From: JAGNLA01 sp964639885
GTDB taxonomy: Bacteria > Caldisericota > Caldisericia > JAAYUI01
Length of the DNA stretch: 11,069 bases
Assembly: GCA_964639885.1 (NCBI GenBank)
Contig: CAZXEH010000035.1
Coordinates: forward strand, 1-11,069
Direction of reading: 5' to 3'
In this document: one piece after another, positions 1 through 7,007 of the stretch
Layout: every line of letters begins with the position of its first letter
Position numbering within the stretch: position 1 is the first letter of the stretch
Notes under the pieces: model-generated
Told to the model about the DNA's origin: nothing
The model's database searches: none
Seen by the model: only the letters and a program-made list of their open reading frames with translations
Program-made: the position numbers and the translations under genes

Positions 1-1
1 T

Positions 2-195
2 ATCCTTCGCCTGCGTCAGCGGGAGAAGGTGGCTGAAAGCCGGATGAGGGAGTTTTAATGACTCCGCCAATAAAAAACTATACCCCTTGATCATTCTTAT
101 GTTGAAATCACTGGCCAAGCCAGATGATTTCTTACATTCTGATTGGTAATAAACAAAAAAGATAGGATAAAACAACAATTTTTGCCTCCCTTATG
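2..195. repeat. Intergenic repeat unit, copy A
   Basis: This unit recurs about 296 bp downstream at 298-489. The first 52 bases match with two differences, then blocks around the CCCCTTGATCA segment and around the AAAACAA/TTTTTGCCTC segment also match, separated by diverged sequence. It contains a two-hairpin element (about 4-50: an imperfect CCTT...AAGG palindrome, then GGCT-GAA-AGCC at 31-41) and a longer hairpin at 104-131. No convincing reading frame covers it. The left end may continue outside the window. I infer an old duplication of a dispersed non-coding element. No protein needed for movement is present, so it could be a MITE-like or REP-like sequence. Confidence 0.75.
104..131. repeat. 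Stem-loop with bulge, copy A
   Basis: GAAATCA (104-110) and CTGG (111-114) pair with CCAG (120-123) and TGATTTC (125-131) around a CCAAG loop, with a single A bulge at 124, giving 11 base pairs. The copy at 402-429 keeps the same stem, bulge position and loop size with different bases, which suggests the structure itself is or was selected. Confidence 0.7.
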
Positions 196-223
196 AAGGG
201 AGGTGGCACGAAGTGCCGGAGGG
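185..223. repeat. Two-hairpin element between the repeat units
   Basis: A perfect 8-bp stem, CCTCCCTT-ATG-AAGGGAGG (185-203), is followed after one T by GGCAC-GAA-GTGCC (205-217) and then GGAGGGTTT. The order (palindrome, T, short stem with a GAA loop, GGA..GGG, T-rich end) is the same as in the elements at about 4-50 and 300-346, so I read all three as one family. A fourth simple hairpin, CCCCTT-CCC-AAGGGG, lies at 259-273. Any of these could act as a terminator or RNA-stabilising structure for a gene left of the window, but none has a clear U-tract. Confidence 0.7.
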
Positions 224-297
224 TTTATTGTGAAAAAAACAAGAACCCGCTTTAATTCCCCCTTCCCAAGGGGACAAACAAAGATGAGAACTGCAAA

Positions 298-489
298 ATC
301 CTTCGCCAGAGTCAGCGGGAGAAGGTGGCTGAAAGCCGGATGAGGGAGTTTATCACGGCTCCGCCGGTAAAGAATTGAGCCCCTTGATCAAGGTTTTTAT
401 GGAAATCGCGGAGCAAGTCCGCCGATTTCATTCAGGCCGAGTGGTTGTCATAAAAGATAATATAAAACAATATTTTTGCCTCGCTTGTG
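298..489. repeat. Intergenic repeat unit, copy B
   Basis: Second copy of the unit at 2-195. It retains the first two-hairpin element almost unchanged (GGCT-GAA-AGCC at about 327-337) and the hairpin at 402-429 with altered but still pairing bases. The right end has decayed: the CCTCCCTT arm seen in copy A is GCCTCGCTT here, and the complementary arm is missing. It ends about 125 bp before the PEP/pyruvate-binding gene. Confidence 0.75.
402..429. repeat. Stem-loop with bulge, copy B
   Basis: GAAATCG (402-408) and CGGA (409-412) pair with TCCG (418-421) and CGATTTC (423-429) around a GCAAG loop, with C422 as the bulge. Against copy A, three pairs changed on both sides: A-T to G-C, T-A to G-C, and G-C to A-T. 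All 11 pairs are kept. Confidence 0.7.
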
Positions 490-577
490 CAGATAATCTT
501 ACGTGACTCAAATTAAGGAATATTGCTCTATCGAACAACGTCGAAAATAGCCAAAAAGTTTTTCCACAGATCGGTCA

Positions 578-607
578 TTTCCAAAAACTCGCCAACCTTG
601 CTATAAT
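578..607 (+). promoter_or_regulatory. Putative sigma-70-type promoter for the PEP/pyruvate-binding gene
   Basis: A perfect TATAAT lies at 602-607. A weak -35 candidate, TTTCCA, lies at 578-583 with an 18-bp spacer. Transcription would be expected to begin near 613-615, at the ATG itself, and no Shine-Dalgarno sequence precedes that ATG. The -10 is convincing by sequence; the -35 is only a partial match. Confidence 0.5.
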
Positions 608-614
608 CCATCCC

Positions 615-2984
615 ATGGACGACTCAAGAAGATCACAGCTGAGAAACCCCGAATGGCAGGTGATCATCAACCTGCTCAAAGTCACTGACTCAAAACTGCT
701 AAACCGTTTGAGCCGAAAACTCCTCAATCTTCTCTACCAGAAAGGCGTCCCTGAAATCGGCGAACTCATCGACCGATTCAACACCGTCCTGGCAGAACTC
801 AAGCTTGACGAGGCTTCGGGGCAGAACAAGCCGAATCCAAAGCTCGATCTTGACGAACTTGAGCATGTACTGGACGAAACTTTTGCAATTGCAGCAAGAA
901 CTCTTGAGCCAAAGGTCATCTCGCAAAATCTCATGCAGTGGATTCGTGAGGACAGGACAAAATTCCTCACCCAGGCAGCCGAAAAAATTGGTATACCACT
1001 GGTAGAAATCACCGACACGATGGGCAGGTATTTCAAGCTGCCGGAAACAGAACGAGAGCTTTCTGAAGCTCAGGCAATCGGCGTCAAAGTCGGACTCATC
1101 AGGCGTTTCCTCAAAAATGACCTTCACTTCATTAACATAGCCAAAAATGAACTTTCACTGGACGATTTCGGTGATCTGCTTACAAGGGTCATCGGCCCTG
1201 CACAGGGAACCGGAAGGCTTGGCGGCAAAGGGGCCGGACTTTTCCTTGCACACTCGATCATCCATAACGCAAAGAAGATGTACCCTGAACTGCTTTCAAA
1301 CGTCAAAACACCCAGAACGTGGTACCTGCTCTCCGACGGCATCTATGACTTCATTCTCTTCAACGCCCTGGATGAGGTTTTGAACCTCAAATACAACTCG
1401 ATTGACGAGGTGAAATACCAATACCAGTATTTCGAGCAGGTATTCAAACACTCGGAGTTTTCTTCCGAAATAGTCAACGGACTCAGTCTTGCCCTTGATG
1501 ACCTGGCTGACAAGCCGATCATCGTCAGAAGCTCTTCGCTGCTTGAAGACAGCTTCGGAGCGGCATTCTCGGGCAAATACAAAAGCCTCTTCATCGCAAA
1601 CCTCGGTGCAAAAAAACACAGGTTTGACCAACTCAGCGACGCTATATCGGAGGTTTATGCTTCAACACTCAATCCTGACGCAATCCAGTACAGGATTGAG
1701 CGTGGTTTGCTGGATTACCGCGAGGAGATGGGCTGTCTGATCCAACAGGTTGTTGGCAAAAAGGTTGGAAAATACTTCCTCCCAAGCTTTGCCGGCGTCG
1801 CATTTTCAAACAACGAGTTCAGGTGGTCGCCCAGAATCAAGCGTGATGACGGAATCATAAGGCTTGTGGCGGGTCTTGGCACAAGGGCTGTAGACAGGGT
1901 CGGAAACGATTACCCCCTGCTTGTTTCACCCGGCCAGCCAGGGCTCAGGGTCAACGTAATCCCTGAAGAAATTGCCAGATACAGCCAGAAATTTGTTGAC
2001 TGCATTGATCTTGAGACCTCGGAGTTCAAAACGCTCGAAATAGACAAGCTTGTTCGAGATCATGGCGATGAATATCCTGGTTTGATAAAACTTTTGAGTC
2101 GGTATGAACATGGCAATGTGATGCCAATCAATCCTGTATCGTTTGACCCAAAAGACCCTGACCTGATCTTTACTTTTGAGAACCTTCTTTCAAGGACTCC
2201 ATTCCTCAAGCAGATGAAACTGATCATCGACATTCTGGCAAAAACACTGAAAACACCTGTGGATGTAGAGTTTGCTTCTGACGGAACCGACCTTTACATC
2301 CTCCAGTGCAGACCGCAGGCTCACAATGTGATTGGTGAAAGTGTGGAAATTCCTGACAACGTTGCCGAGAAAGACAAGGTCTTTTCGGCCAACCGATATG
2401 TCAGCGATGGAGTGTGTGACAACATCCGCTATCTTGTCTATGTTGATCCTGTTGAATATGACAAGCTTCCGACACAGACAGAGATGATGGAGGTTGGGAA
2501 AATAATAGGCAGGCTCAATCTCGCCCTCGCAAAACGCAGGTTCATTCTCATGGGGCCAGGACGCTGGGGTTCAAGGGGCGACATAAAGATGGGCGTGCGT
2601 GTCACTTACAGCGACATCAACAACACGGCTGCGCTTGTCGAGGTTGCCAAGAAGAAGGGCAACTATACACCGGAGCTATCGTTTGGAACCCATTTTTTCC
2701 AGGATCTTGTTGAAGCCAACATCAGCTATCTCCCGCTCTACCCGGACGAAAAAGGCGTCATCTTCAACAACGACTTCATCCAGAACTCCACAAACAGCCT
2801 GGTGACCTTCATTTCTACAGCTGAGAACTACACAAACGTCGTCAAGGTCATAGACATCCCGCGCAACACCGGTGGCAAGTGGCTCAGGGTCGTGATGAAC
2901 GGCGCACGCGACCGTGCGCTTGCCTGGCTCCACGAGGATACGGAAAAGCTTGACGATTACTCTTTTGAGGCTCCGAAGGATTGA
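615..2984 (+). CDS. PEP/pyruvate-binding (PPDK_N-type) domain protein without a recognisable phosphohistidine domain
   Basis: A 789-residue, probably soluble protein. Residues 1-190 are mainly helical and unassigned. From about 200 it resembles the nucleotide- and pyruvate-binding domain of PEP synthase and pyruvate phosphate dikinase: RLGGKGAG at 201-208, VRSSSLLEDSFGAAFSGK at 304-321, and the closing motif with LYILQCRPQ ending at 568. In those enzymes this ATP-grasp-like domain phosphorylates a mobile histidine domain. Here I see no GGxTSHAA-type histidine motif. The C-terminal 220 residues carry instead GPGRWGSRGD (647-656) and SFGTHFFQDLVE (689-700), typical in my recollection of a separate family of PEP/pyruvate-binding proteins. 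It is therefore unlikely to be a complete PEP synthase, and its substrate is unknown. The ATG at 615 is the only good start; it has no ribosome binding site and lies just after a TATAAT. Its stop overlaps the next ATG by one base. Confidence 0.85.
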   Translation: MDDSRRSQLRNPEWQVIINLLKVTDSKLLNRLSRKLLNLLYQKGVPEIGELIDRFNTVLAELKLDEASGQNKPNPKLDLDELEHVLDETFAIAARTLEPKVISQNLMQWIREDRTKFLTQAAEKIGIPLVEITDTMGRYFKLPETERELSEAQAIGVKVGLIRRFLKNDLHFINIAKNELSLDDFGDLLTRVIGPAQGTGRLGGKGAGLFLAHSIIHNAKKMYPELLSNVKTPRTWYLLSDGIYDFILFNALDEVLNLKYNSIDEVKYQYQYFEQVFKHSEFSSEIVNGLSLALDDLADKPIIVRSSSLLEDSFGAAFSGKYKSLFIANLGAKKHRFDQLSDAISEVYASTLNPDAIQYRIERGLLDYREEMGCLIQQVVGKKVGKYFLPSFAGVAFSNNEFRWSPRIKRDDGIIRLVAGLGTRAVDRVGNDYPLLVSPGQPGLRVNVIPEEIARYSQKFVDCIDLETSEFKTLEIDKLVRDHGDEYPGLIKLLSRYEHGNVMPINPVSFDPKDPDLIFTFENLLSRTPFLKQMKLIIDILAKTLKTPVDVEFASDGTDLYILQCRPQAHNVIGESVEIPDNVAEKDKVFSANRYVSDGVCDNIRYLVYVDPVEYDKLPTQTEMMEVGKIIGRLNLALAKRRFILMGPGRWGSRGDIKMGVRVTYSDINNTAALVEVAKKKGNYTPELSFGTHFFQDLVEANISYLPLYPDEKGVIFNNDFIQNSTNSLVTFISTAENYTNVVKVIDIPRNTGGKWLRVVMNGARDRALAWLHEDTEKLDDYSFEAPKD

Positions 2985-4153
2985 TGTCTGAGTGTGGAAA
3001 TATAAAAAAACATATTTTTGATCTGTGGAATAAATTTTATACTTCTGCACAATTGGGGTATGAAGTTAATATTGATCAGAATATTCGTAATCTTTTTAAC
3101 TGTAAAAACATTAACATAGTTAGAAAAGAACTAGTTGGAGTTAGTAATAAAGAATCGAACGAGATGAATTTATTGTTATGGACTTTAGAAACATCATATG
3201 TTGATTATTCATATGAAGTAAAACAAATAGAGAAGAATATAATTTATAAAACAGGGAGATATACTATTGATGATCTCATACAAGTAAGAAATAGACAAGC
3301 TAATTTATTGAGTTTTAATAATTATTTGGATTTGTTTTTTAGAAACAACTACAAAAAATGGATTAGATTTTTAGAATGTAATATTGGCAACAGCAATCAT
3401 TATGAACCAAAAATAATTTCAGCAACTATTGATGTCGATTCACTTAAATTTGAGGTTACAAGAATTCTGGATGGACTTGATCTATGCACAATTAATAAAC
3501 CATGTTTTATAAAAACTAGCGGGCAAAGTTCATGCACTTATACAGATCAACATACATACATTAAGTTAAATGAGGATAACGATACACGTAAAGTTATAAG
3601 AGATCTATATCATGAATATGGTCATTTTCTATTTTATCAGGCACAAGAACCGCTCTCTTGGCTAATATACTGTTCAAATGTCATGTGTGATGAATTACCT
3701 TCATGCTTTTTTGAAAGATTGTGTGATATTGACGAATGGAGTAAACTCACCAAGAACAATCTGAATGGTCAATTGACGTTGATAAGGCAGAACAATGAGT
3801 CCGAGCGAAAACAATGGTTAACTAAATACTGCGAACATGTATTGAATGAATTATCAATGTATAATTCATTTTATTACGATGTAAACAAATTTGTTGATGC
3901 AAGTTATATTCGTAGGCCATTCTATAATCTTAATTATTGTATTGGCCTTAGAATCAGTGAATTTCTAGTAAGTAATACTTATATTGTGCTTGGGTCTTTG
4001 ATTAACAAAAAAGTGGGTTCTGTTCTAAAAAGAACGATTCTTAGACATGGATGTCATCTGTCACTTAAAGAGAAGATTTATAAATATTGTGATGATATTG
4101 GTATCCAAACAATCGACGAGGATATAGCTGATTTGATTGATTCGATGGATTAA
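2984..4153 (+). CDS. Compact M3-like (oligoendopeptidase-type) zinc metallopeptidase
   Basis: A 389-residue protein with no signal peptide or membrane segment seen. HEYGH at 210-214 is a gluzincin HExxH motif. ELPS at 237-240, 27 residues after the first His, matches the ELPSQ/EFPSQ segment that gives the third zinc ligand (Glu) in M3 peptidases. RPFYNLNYCIG (311-321) resembles the PFYYIDYxxG segment near the C-terminus of M3B enzymes. Known M3 enzymes are about 550-700 residues, so this is much shorter, mostly in the N-terminal part. It probably cleaves short peptides in the cytoplasm; substrate unknown. ATG at 2984 overlaps the previous stop (TGATG) and follows GAAGGA, which suggests translational coupling; a TTG one codon earlier is possible. 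The gene is far more AT-rich than its neighbours (3301-3360 has 10 G+C of 60; 1201-1260 has 36), so I infer acquisition from elsewhere. Confidence 0.75.
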   Translation: MSECGNIKKHIFDLWNKFYTSAQLGYEVNIDQNIRNLFNCKNINIVRKELVGVSNKESNEMNLLLWTLETSYVDYSYEVKQIEKNIIYKTGRYTIDDLIQVRNRQANLLSFNNYLDLFFRNNYKKWIRFLECNIGNSNHYEPKIISATIDVDSLKFEVTRILDGLDLCTINKPCFIKTSGQSSCTYTDQHTYIKLNEDNDTRKVIRDLYHEYGHFLFYQAQEPLSWLIYCSNVMCDELPSCFFERLCDIDEWSKLTKNNLNGQLTLIRQNNESERKQWLTKYCEHVLNELSMYNSFYYDVNKFVDASYIRRPFYNLNYCIGLRISEFLVSNTYIVLGSLINKKVGSVLKRTILRHGCHLSLKEKIYKYCDDIGIQTIDEDIADLIDSMD

Positions 4154-4179
4154 TTATACCACCATATTAATTCTAAAAA

Positions 4180-5127
4180 ATGGAAAACAGGTCAAAAGCG
4201 TTCTATTTTCTTCTGCTGGCTGCTGGAATAGCCGGTATATGCCTTGCTGCACCGTTCATCAGGATCGCCCAGGACAACGGTGCCGACGGAATCCCTTTCA
4301 CAATGGCGTTTTGGAGACTTTTCACAGCAACAGTCATCATTATCCCGATTGGCAAGCCGTGGACGCTGGATTGGGCAACATTTTTCAAGACCCTTGCCAA
4401 ACCGTTCTCGCCAGACTCAAAACCTTTGACACTTGCCATCATTTCAGGGGTGTTGCTTGCCTTCCATTTTGTGCTGTGGTTTCAGGGCATGTCGATGATG
4501 CCCCTGCCTCAATGCGTGGTTCTCGTGACCACCACGCCGATTTGGACGGTTCTGGCTGAGTTTTTCTTTTGGAAGAAAAAACCGGGCTGGCTTTCGGGCA
4601 TCGGCATTGCCATCGCATTCTCAGGCTCAGCGTTTATAGCTCTTTCTGGAGGAGTAGGCCAGTCTTCTTCAATAGTTGGCGCCATCTTCACACTGATTGC
4701 AGCCATCTTTGCCTGTGCATACCTGCTTTTGTCGAAGGTTTGCCAGGAGAAGCTCACGGTTTGGCAGACGGTTTCAATCTCCTACCCGACCGCAACGGTT
4801 GTCTTGCTTGTTGGAGCCTTGATTTCAGGCAATGCACTCATCGGCTTCAACCACTGGGCGTGGCTTGCAATGATTGGAATGGGTATTTTTTCCCATTTCC
4901 TTGGCCATACGGCGCTAAACGTCAGCGTTAAACATCTTACACCAACGATAACGGCAACGGCCATATTGTTTGAACCCATCGGGGCTTCGCTGATCGCTTA
5001 CCTGTTCATGGGTGAAAAAATCGGCTGGCAAACGGTTATTGGCGGACTGATCGTGCTTGCCGGCATCTGGTTGACCACAACCGGTGTTGGCAGCAGAAAC
5101 ATCGACGCAATCGATCCGCAGCTGTGA
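4180..5127 (+). CDS. EamA/DMT-superfamily membrane transporter
   Basis: A 315-residue, very hydrophobic protein with about ten predicted membrane helices in two EamA-type halves. The first helix starts near residue 6. The second half ends with FEPIGA (264-269), GEK (278-280) and a G-rich last helix, the usual EamA C-terminal pattern. Members of the drug/metabolite transporter superfamily carry amino acids, nucleosides or other metabolites through the inner membrane; the substrate cannot be told from sequence. Start ATG at 4180 has no Shine-Dalgarno sequence. It lies 26 bp after the peptidase stop, with a TATTAA at 4165-4170 that could be a -10 box. Base composition returns to that of the PEP/pyruvate-binding gene, so the AT-rich peptidase gene looks inserted between two resident genes. 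Confidence 0.88.
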   Translation: MENRSKAFYFLLLAAGIAGICLAAPFIRIAQDNGADGIPFTMAFWRLFTATVIIIPIGKPWTLDWATFFKTLAKPFSPDSKPLTLAIISGVLLAFHFVLWFQGMSMMPLPQCVVLVTTTPIWTVLAEFFFWKKKPGWLSGIGIAIAFSGSAFIALSGGVGQSSSIVGAIFTLIAAIFACAYLLLSKVCQEKLTVWQTVSISYPTATVVLLVGALISGNALIGFNHWAWLAMIGMGIFSHFLGHTALNVSVKHLTPTITATAILFEPIGASLIAYLFMGEKIGWQTVIGGLIVLAGIWLTTTGVGSRNIDAIDPQL

Positions 5128-5128
5128 C

Positions 5129-5221
5129 TCATCTGGCGTCGCTTTTCCTTGAAACGCCGAAGAAAACCAGAACTAGAATTGAGAGTAATCCTAATGTTGT
5201 CATGTTTTCAATAAGCAACAT
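5129..5221 (-). CDS. Possible 30-residue single-helix membrane peptide
   Basis: Short minus-strand frame starting MLLIENMTTLGLLSILVL, then VFFG and a basic end, RKSDAR. It would form one membrane helix with the charged C-terminus inside. It lies 53 bp after the stop of the last zinc-ribbon gene and is in a different frame from it. No strong ribosome binding site precedes ATG 5221. The open frame continues upstream without another standard start. The small size makes a chance frame quite possible. The rest of the 5128-5274 gap shows only weak inverted repeats and no convincing terminator. Confidence 0.25.
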   Translation of the reverse strand: MLLIENMTTLGLLSILVLVFFGVSRKSDAR

Positions 5222-5274
5222 GACCGGGTTTGGTTCACTCGAGTTGCTTAACCTTGGAAGAGTCTGAGTGGAAG

Positions 5275-6996
5275 CTATTTTGTTTCAGGAATCCTTGTGT
5301 AGCAGACGTTTTTCCACTGGTCGTCCTTGGAACCAGCGTATTTTGTCCAGGCGATGAAATTTCCATCAATTCTTACGTCCCTTATCAAGACATTTTCAGA
5401 AATCAATATCGTCTTGTTTGTAGTTGTATCTGTTGCATAGAGATTGCCTTTAGAGTCTGTCTCATAAGACACATAACAATGCAACTCTTTTGGTGACTGG
5501 TATAATCTTGATAATGAATAAACCCCATTTCCGTTTTCTGCCCATATGTAGTATTGTCCTACTAGATCGATGAGATTAGATTTGTAATTGATATTTAATT
5601 TTATTATTGCATCATCAACAACCTTTGTGATATAAAACCCCTCATCTAGGATATTATGCTCAGAGTAATTTTGTTCTACGTTTTCTTTTGAATTACCAAA
5701 AGCTGTTTTCAAAAGTAACAAATAGCACTGACCTTCAACTTTAATCATTTCACTGATGTCATAACCATAAGGAATCCTTTTTATAAAACTAATTTTATCC
5801 GAAGAATAATTATATTCGTAAACCGAATTTGTTGAATCGTAATAATAAATCTTGTTTGTTGAAATCATTAAGAAGTGGATATCATTTGATAATAGCTTCA
5901 TGTGACCATTATCCATATTTAGTATTGCATAGTATTTATTATTTGGCTCATTTTCAAATCCCGAGCAATCAAGAACAACCATTGACTTATAATATCCTAA
6001 TAAGCTAAAATCCATTGCACTTGCCAAGTTTATTAAATTATTATTGGCTTCATTATACAAGTATAGCTCTCTATGGAAGCGGTTGTTTTTCATAGAAGAA
6101 AGTTTTAGTACTGCCTTGTCATAATTTTCGTAAATAGTTAATGAGTTGCCTTGATTGGTTTCCTTTGATTGTGAGTTTTGCTGTTTAATTGTCAAGTATT
6201 GTATCACGTCTGATTGTGTGTCTGCGATGAGCATGTTTTGCTCGTTTGATTCTTCATAACAACCAGTATTGCAGTAGTATCTATAACTTGAATATTCTAT
6301 TTTGTCCCTGAATAGCTTCACATTTGTATCAAAAGATTCAAGAGCATAATTATTACTGTTATTGCCCTTCTTTGAGTTGGCCAATGCTTGTCTATTTATA
6401 TAAACAGTATTTTTTGATGTTTCATATGAAGGGTACAATTCAAAGTAATCCTCAATATTCACTTTTGTGCTTGTATCGTAACTGTCGATATCCATAATCC
6501 CATCTTCAAAACTTGTCAGTCTCTGGTCGCCCTTGCAACGAAACTCGGTAATCTCAAAACCATTATTTTTGTAATGAGCAACATCCTTGAACGGGTTTGC
6601 ATATCCGGAGAGGTGGAGTTTGTTTGGCTGATCCTTGTTTTGGTAATACCTGCTCGTAAACCACCAGGCAGCACCGCCGGCTGAGAGAGCAAAAACCACA
6701 GCTACTAGAGCTAAGACCACTTTCCTCCTGTTGTTTTTCACATTTTCCTCCCGTTTGAATCTTGGCTCCCAGGCCGGTTGTCTTCCCAATATCTGCAACG
6801 CTGCGTTTCTTGAGGCTGACTCATCAAAACCGTCAGTCTTTGCAATCCTTTGTGTGAGGTTGTCCAGCACTTCCTCAAAAGGTTTGATCTTGCCAGAATC
6901 ATCTGCACACGAAGAGCAATAATTGCCGGACTGGTCTAACCCCGCAAAGTCCTCAAGCAGTTCGATGAGTCTTCCGCACGACTGGCAGCGTTTCAT
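5275..6996 (-). CDS. Zinc-ribbon membrane protein with exported propeller-like region, paralog 1
   Basis: A 573-residue protein. Residues 1-35 are a PF12674-like putative zinc ribbon with C4-x2-C7 and C27-x2-C30. Residues 36-80 are a charged, probably helical segment ending in PAWEPRF. The transmembrane helix is at about 93-113, after NNRRK, so the ribbon is cytoplasmic and about 460 residues face outward. The exported part begins with a module shared with the paralogs (NPF...CKGDQ...DGI) and ends with TDTTTNKT and VCYTRI, strands typical of TolB/WD40-like propellers; the middle is highly diverged. I chose ATG 6996, not an upstream in-frame ATG at 7029, because AGAGGTGAT lies directly before it and the neighbouring paralog starts at the same residue. 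The exported part is AT-rich (5821-5880 has 16 G+C of 60; cassette row 6901-6960 has 31). Function unknown; an envelope sensor or signalling protein is plausible. Confidence 0.8.
   Translation of the reverse strand: MKRCQSCGRLIELLEDFAGLDQSGNYCSSCADDSGKIKPFEEVLDNLTQRIAKTDGFDESASRNAALQILGRQPAWEPRFKREENVKNNRRKVVLALVAVVFALSAGGAAWWFTSRYYQNKDQPNKLHLSGYANPFKDVAHYKNNGFEITEFRCKGDQRLTSFEDGIMDIDSYDTSTKVNIEDYFELYPSYETSKNTVYINRQALANSKKGNNSNNYALESFDTNVKLFRDKIEYSSYRYYCNTGCYEESNEQNMLIADTQSDVIQYLTIKQQNSQSKETNQGNSLTIYENYDKAVLKLSSMKNNRFHRELYLYNEANNNLINLASAMDFSLLGYYKSMVVLDCSGFENEPNNKYYAILNMDNGHMKLLSNDIHFLMISTNKIYYYDSTNSVYEYNYSSDKISFIKRIPYGYDISEMIKVEGQCYLLLLKTAFGNSKENVEQNYSEHNILDEGFYITKVVDDAIIKLNINYKSNLIDLVGQYYIWAENGNGVYSLSRLYQSPKELHCYVSYETDSKGNLYATDTTTNKTILISENVLIRDVRIDGNFIAWTKYAGSKDDQWKNVCYTRIPETK
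6739..6752 (-). promoter_or_regulatory. Internal Shine-Dalgarno and in-frame GTG in paralog 1
   Basis: GGGAGG (6752-6747) followed by AAAAT and GTG (6741-6739), in frame at codon 86, just before the transmembrane helix. Starting here would give a protein without the zinc ribbon. The same layout occurs in the other two paralogs. The motif also falls out of the codons for Arg-Glu-Glu, so it may be fortuitous. Confidence 0.4.
6758..6996 (-). repeat. Constant 239-bp zinc-ribbon cassette, copy 1
   Basis: Identical in all 239 bases to 8902-9140, read by eye. Identity starts exactly at the ATG and stops within codon 80; the bases before the start codon differ completely. It encodes the zinc ribbon and the following helical segment. 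The two copies are direct repeats 2144 bp apart. Confidence 0.95.
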
Positions 6997-7006
6997 ATCA
7001 CCTCTT
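6997..7006 (-). promoter_or_regulatory. Ribosome binding site that decides the start of paralog 1
   Basis: AAGAGGTGAT lies immediately before ATG 6996, within the 11-bp gap after the TAA of the upstream paralog. It supports the start at the MKRCQSCG residue shared by both complete paralogs. Confidence 0.75.
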
Positions 7007-7007
7007 T

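Noticed and set aside
185..223. CRISPR-like array formed by the palindromic repeats at 1-490.
   Set aside because: Only three diverged copies at irregular distances of about 110-180 bp; no uniform repeat length or spacer size and no cas gene.
284..343. A 19-codon plus-strand frame starting MRTAKSFARV inside repeat copy B.
   Set aside because: It lies in a hairpin repeat, has no ribosome binding site, and copy A lacks the start codon.
4137..4559. 140-codon plus-strand frame overlapping the EamA gene in another frame.
   Set aside because: Shadow of the transporter gene: it has no family features and overlaps a frame with clear membrane-helix periodicity and EamA motifs.
5135..5158. Inverted repeat GGCGT/ACGCC in the convergent gap as a bidirectional terminator.
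   Set aside because: Only five pairs with a 14-nt loop and no T-run on either strand.
5194..5221. Inverted repeat ATGTTG/CAACAT in the convergent gap.
   Set aside because: Six AT-rich pairs around a 16-nt loop, no T-run; within chance for this composition.
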